A DNA stretch of 41,510 bases. Source: Nitrospiria bacterium (GTDB lineage: Bacteria > Nitrospirota > Nitrospiria > JACQBZ01). The notes under the pieces are model-generated. The model ran no database searches, had not been told where the DNA came from, and saw nothing but the letters and a program-made list of their open reading frames with translations. The translations under genes were made by a program, and so were the position numbers. Positions 40,443-41,510 of this stretch are shown piece by piece. Position 1 is the first letter of the stretch, and each line of letters opens with the position of its first letter. The stretch covers positions 1-41,510 of the forward strand of contig DATIYJ010000067.1 of the NCBI GenBank assembly GCA_035517655.1, written 5' to 3'.

Positions 40443-41510
40443 TCAGGGTCGTTTAGGCTCGACCGGCCGGAAGACCCGGTCTTCAAGAACCGCCAGGAGC
40501 TTGGGAAGCGTCTCGGGGTGAAGGGCCGAGATCGAGACGGCGTCATAGCGCCGGCAGACGTCCTTGACGATCTGCGGATCGACCCGGTCTTCCTTGTTGA
40601 ACACCACCAGACGGGGAATTTGATCCAGCGAAAGCTGCCTCAGCAGTTTGACCACGTCCTCGATCTGCTCCTCGAACCGGGGATTGCCGATGTCGACCAC
40701 ATGGAGCAGGAGATGGGCGTCCCGCAGCTCGTCCAACGTCGGCGCAAAGGCGCCCATCAGGTCCTCCGGCAGCTCGCGGATGAAGCCGACCGTGTCGGTG
40801 ATGATGACCTCCCGCTCCCGGGGAAAACGCAGGCGGCGGCTGGCGGTGTCGAGCGTGGCGAACAGGAGGTCGTCCGTCAGCACCTCGCTGCGGGTGAGCG
40901 CGTTCAGCAAGGTCGATTTCCCCGCGTTGGTATATCCCACGATCGAGACGATCGGGATCCCGCTCTTCACCCGGGACGACCGCCGTTCCGTCCTGGCCCG
41001 GCTGAGCATCTGGAGTTCCTTCTCCAGGCGGCTGATCCGATCCCGCGCGCGCCGTCGGTCGACCTCCAGCCTCGTTTCGCCCGGACCGCGTCCGCCGATC
41101 CCCCCGGTGAGCCTGGAGAGCGACGTGCTCCGCTCCGACAGGCGGGGCAGCCGGTATTTCAACTGGGCCAGCTCGACCTGGACCTTCCCGTCCCGGCTGT
41201 GCGCGCGCCGCGCGAAAATGTCCAGGATCAGCTGGGTCCGGTCGATCACCTTCATCTCGGTCATCTCGCCGATCGCCTTGTTTTGAAGCGGGGTGAGGTT
41301 CTGATCGAAAACGATCAACTCGGCCCCTTGCTGATAGGCCTTCATGATCAGCTCCTTTATTTTCCCCTCCCCCATGAGATATTTCGGATGCAGCGTCTTG
41401 GGTCGTTGGGTCACGGTATCCACCACGACGAGCTGATCGGTCCGCGCGAGCTCGGCCAGTTCCTCCATGGATTCCTCCTGATCGAGCCGGTTCCGGGTGG
41501 AGGCGCTGGC
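40443..41510 (-). CDS. hflX: GTPase HflX, N-terminus outside window
   Basis: HflX binds and splits stalled or idle 70S ribosomes. The frame stays open to the window edge, reading ASTRNRLDQEESMEELAELA before the internal ATG at 41468. HflX proteins have this EESxxELAxLA segment internally, so the true start is upstream of 41510. The N-terminal HflX domain shows KYLMGEGKIKEL and DQNLTPLQ. A helical linker with GGIGGRGPGETRLEVDRRR follows. The G domain shows G1 GYTNAGKST, G3 DTVGFI and G4 NKED. The gene ends 26 bases from the convergent propeller gene. Confidence 0.94.
   Translation of the reverse strand, partial: ASASTRNRLDQEESMEELAELARTDQLVVVDTVTQRPKTLHPKYLMGEGKIKELIMKAYQQGAELIVFDQNLTPLQNKAIGEMTEMKVIDRTQLILDIFARRAHSRDGKVQVELAQLKYRLPRLSERSTSLSRLTGGIGGRGPGETRLEVDRRRARDRISRLEKELQMLSRARTERRSSRVKSGIPIVSIVGYTNAGKSTLLNALTRSEVLTDDLLFATLDTASRRLRFPREREVIITDTVGFIRELPEDLMGAFAPTLDELRDAHLLLHVVDIGNPRFEEQIEDVVKLLRQLSLDQIPRLVVFNKEDRVDPQIVKDVCRRYDAVSISALHPETLPKLLAVLEDRVFRPVEPKRP

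Overview
The window is a GC-rich (roughly 65%) chromosomal segment of a Gram-negative bacterium. It encodes a full Tol-Pal envelope module, Lol lipoprotein-export proteins, apolipoprotein N-acyltransferase and several lipoproteins, so the cell has an outer membrane. The orders tolQ-tolR-tolA-tolB-pal-cpoB-mutL-miaA and mtnP-pfkB-TPR-rodZ, with lnt-prfB close to lysS-lolC-lolD, remind me of Nitrospirota-like genomes. That placement is inference from gene order and was not tested by a search.

Layout. (1) 1-5597, plus strand: part of a surface polysaccharide cluster, with the end of a SAM methyltransferase, a PssD/PssE-type split glycosyltransferase, a decayed four-helix-bundle gene, a NodU/CmcH carbamoyltransferase, and a GT4 glycosyltransferase fused to an initiating sugar-phosphate transferase. 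Purine-rich palindromes lie inside these coding regions without breaking the frames. (2) 5738-6996: a geranylgeranyl-reductase-family flavoprotein with its own promoter, bracketed by two inverted copies of a longer repeat. (3) 7455-11072, minus: operon lysS-lolC-lolD. (4) 11277-16495, minus: propeller lipoprotein, rluB-type pseudouridine synthase, DUF3105 protein, lnt, and prfB with its classical +1 programmed frameshift. (5) 16536-17103, plus: a promoter, a 96-bp tandem repeat, tRNA-Val and tRNA-Asp. (6) 17152-28733, plus: Tol-Pal, mutL, miaA, mtnP, a PfkB kinase, a TPR lipoprotein and rodZ, then tRNA-Thr at 28796-28870. (7) 28871-35882: an accretion island at the tRNA-Thr 3' end. It holds an integrase remnant, two toxin-antitoxin pairs, a secreted phosphoesterase, a small exported protein, an orphan MacB-like permease and a DUF6982-like protein. 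Copies of the tRNA 3' end recur at 30540, 31295 and, in degenerate form, 35843. (8) 35896-41510: patatin phospholipase, glgC, a CBS protein, a TPR lipoprotein, a YncE-like beta-propeller and the start-truncated hflX.

Most backbone genes serve envelope building and maintenance (surface glycan, lipoprotein maturation and sorting, Tol-Pal, RodZ) or translation and tRNA modification (lysS, prfB, rluB, miaA, hflX). The most unusual content is the repeat biology. Several independent palindromic repeat families have entered genes, start regions and attachment sites, and one is arranged around a four-helix-bundle gene as if the short palindromes were its non-autonomous derivatives. The second notable structure is the stepwise island at tRNA-Thr, where two successive segments carry a toxin-antitoxin pair just before a tRNA-end copy.
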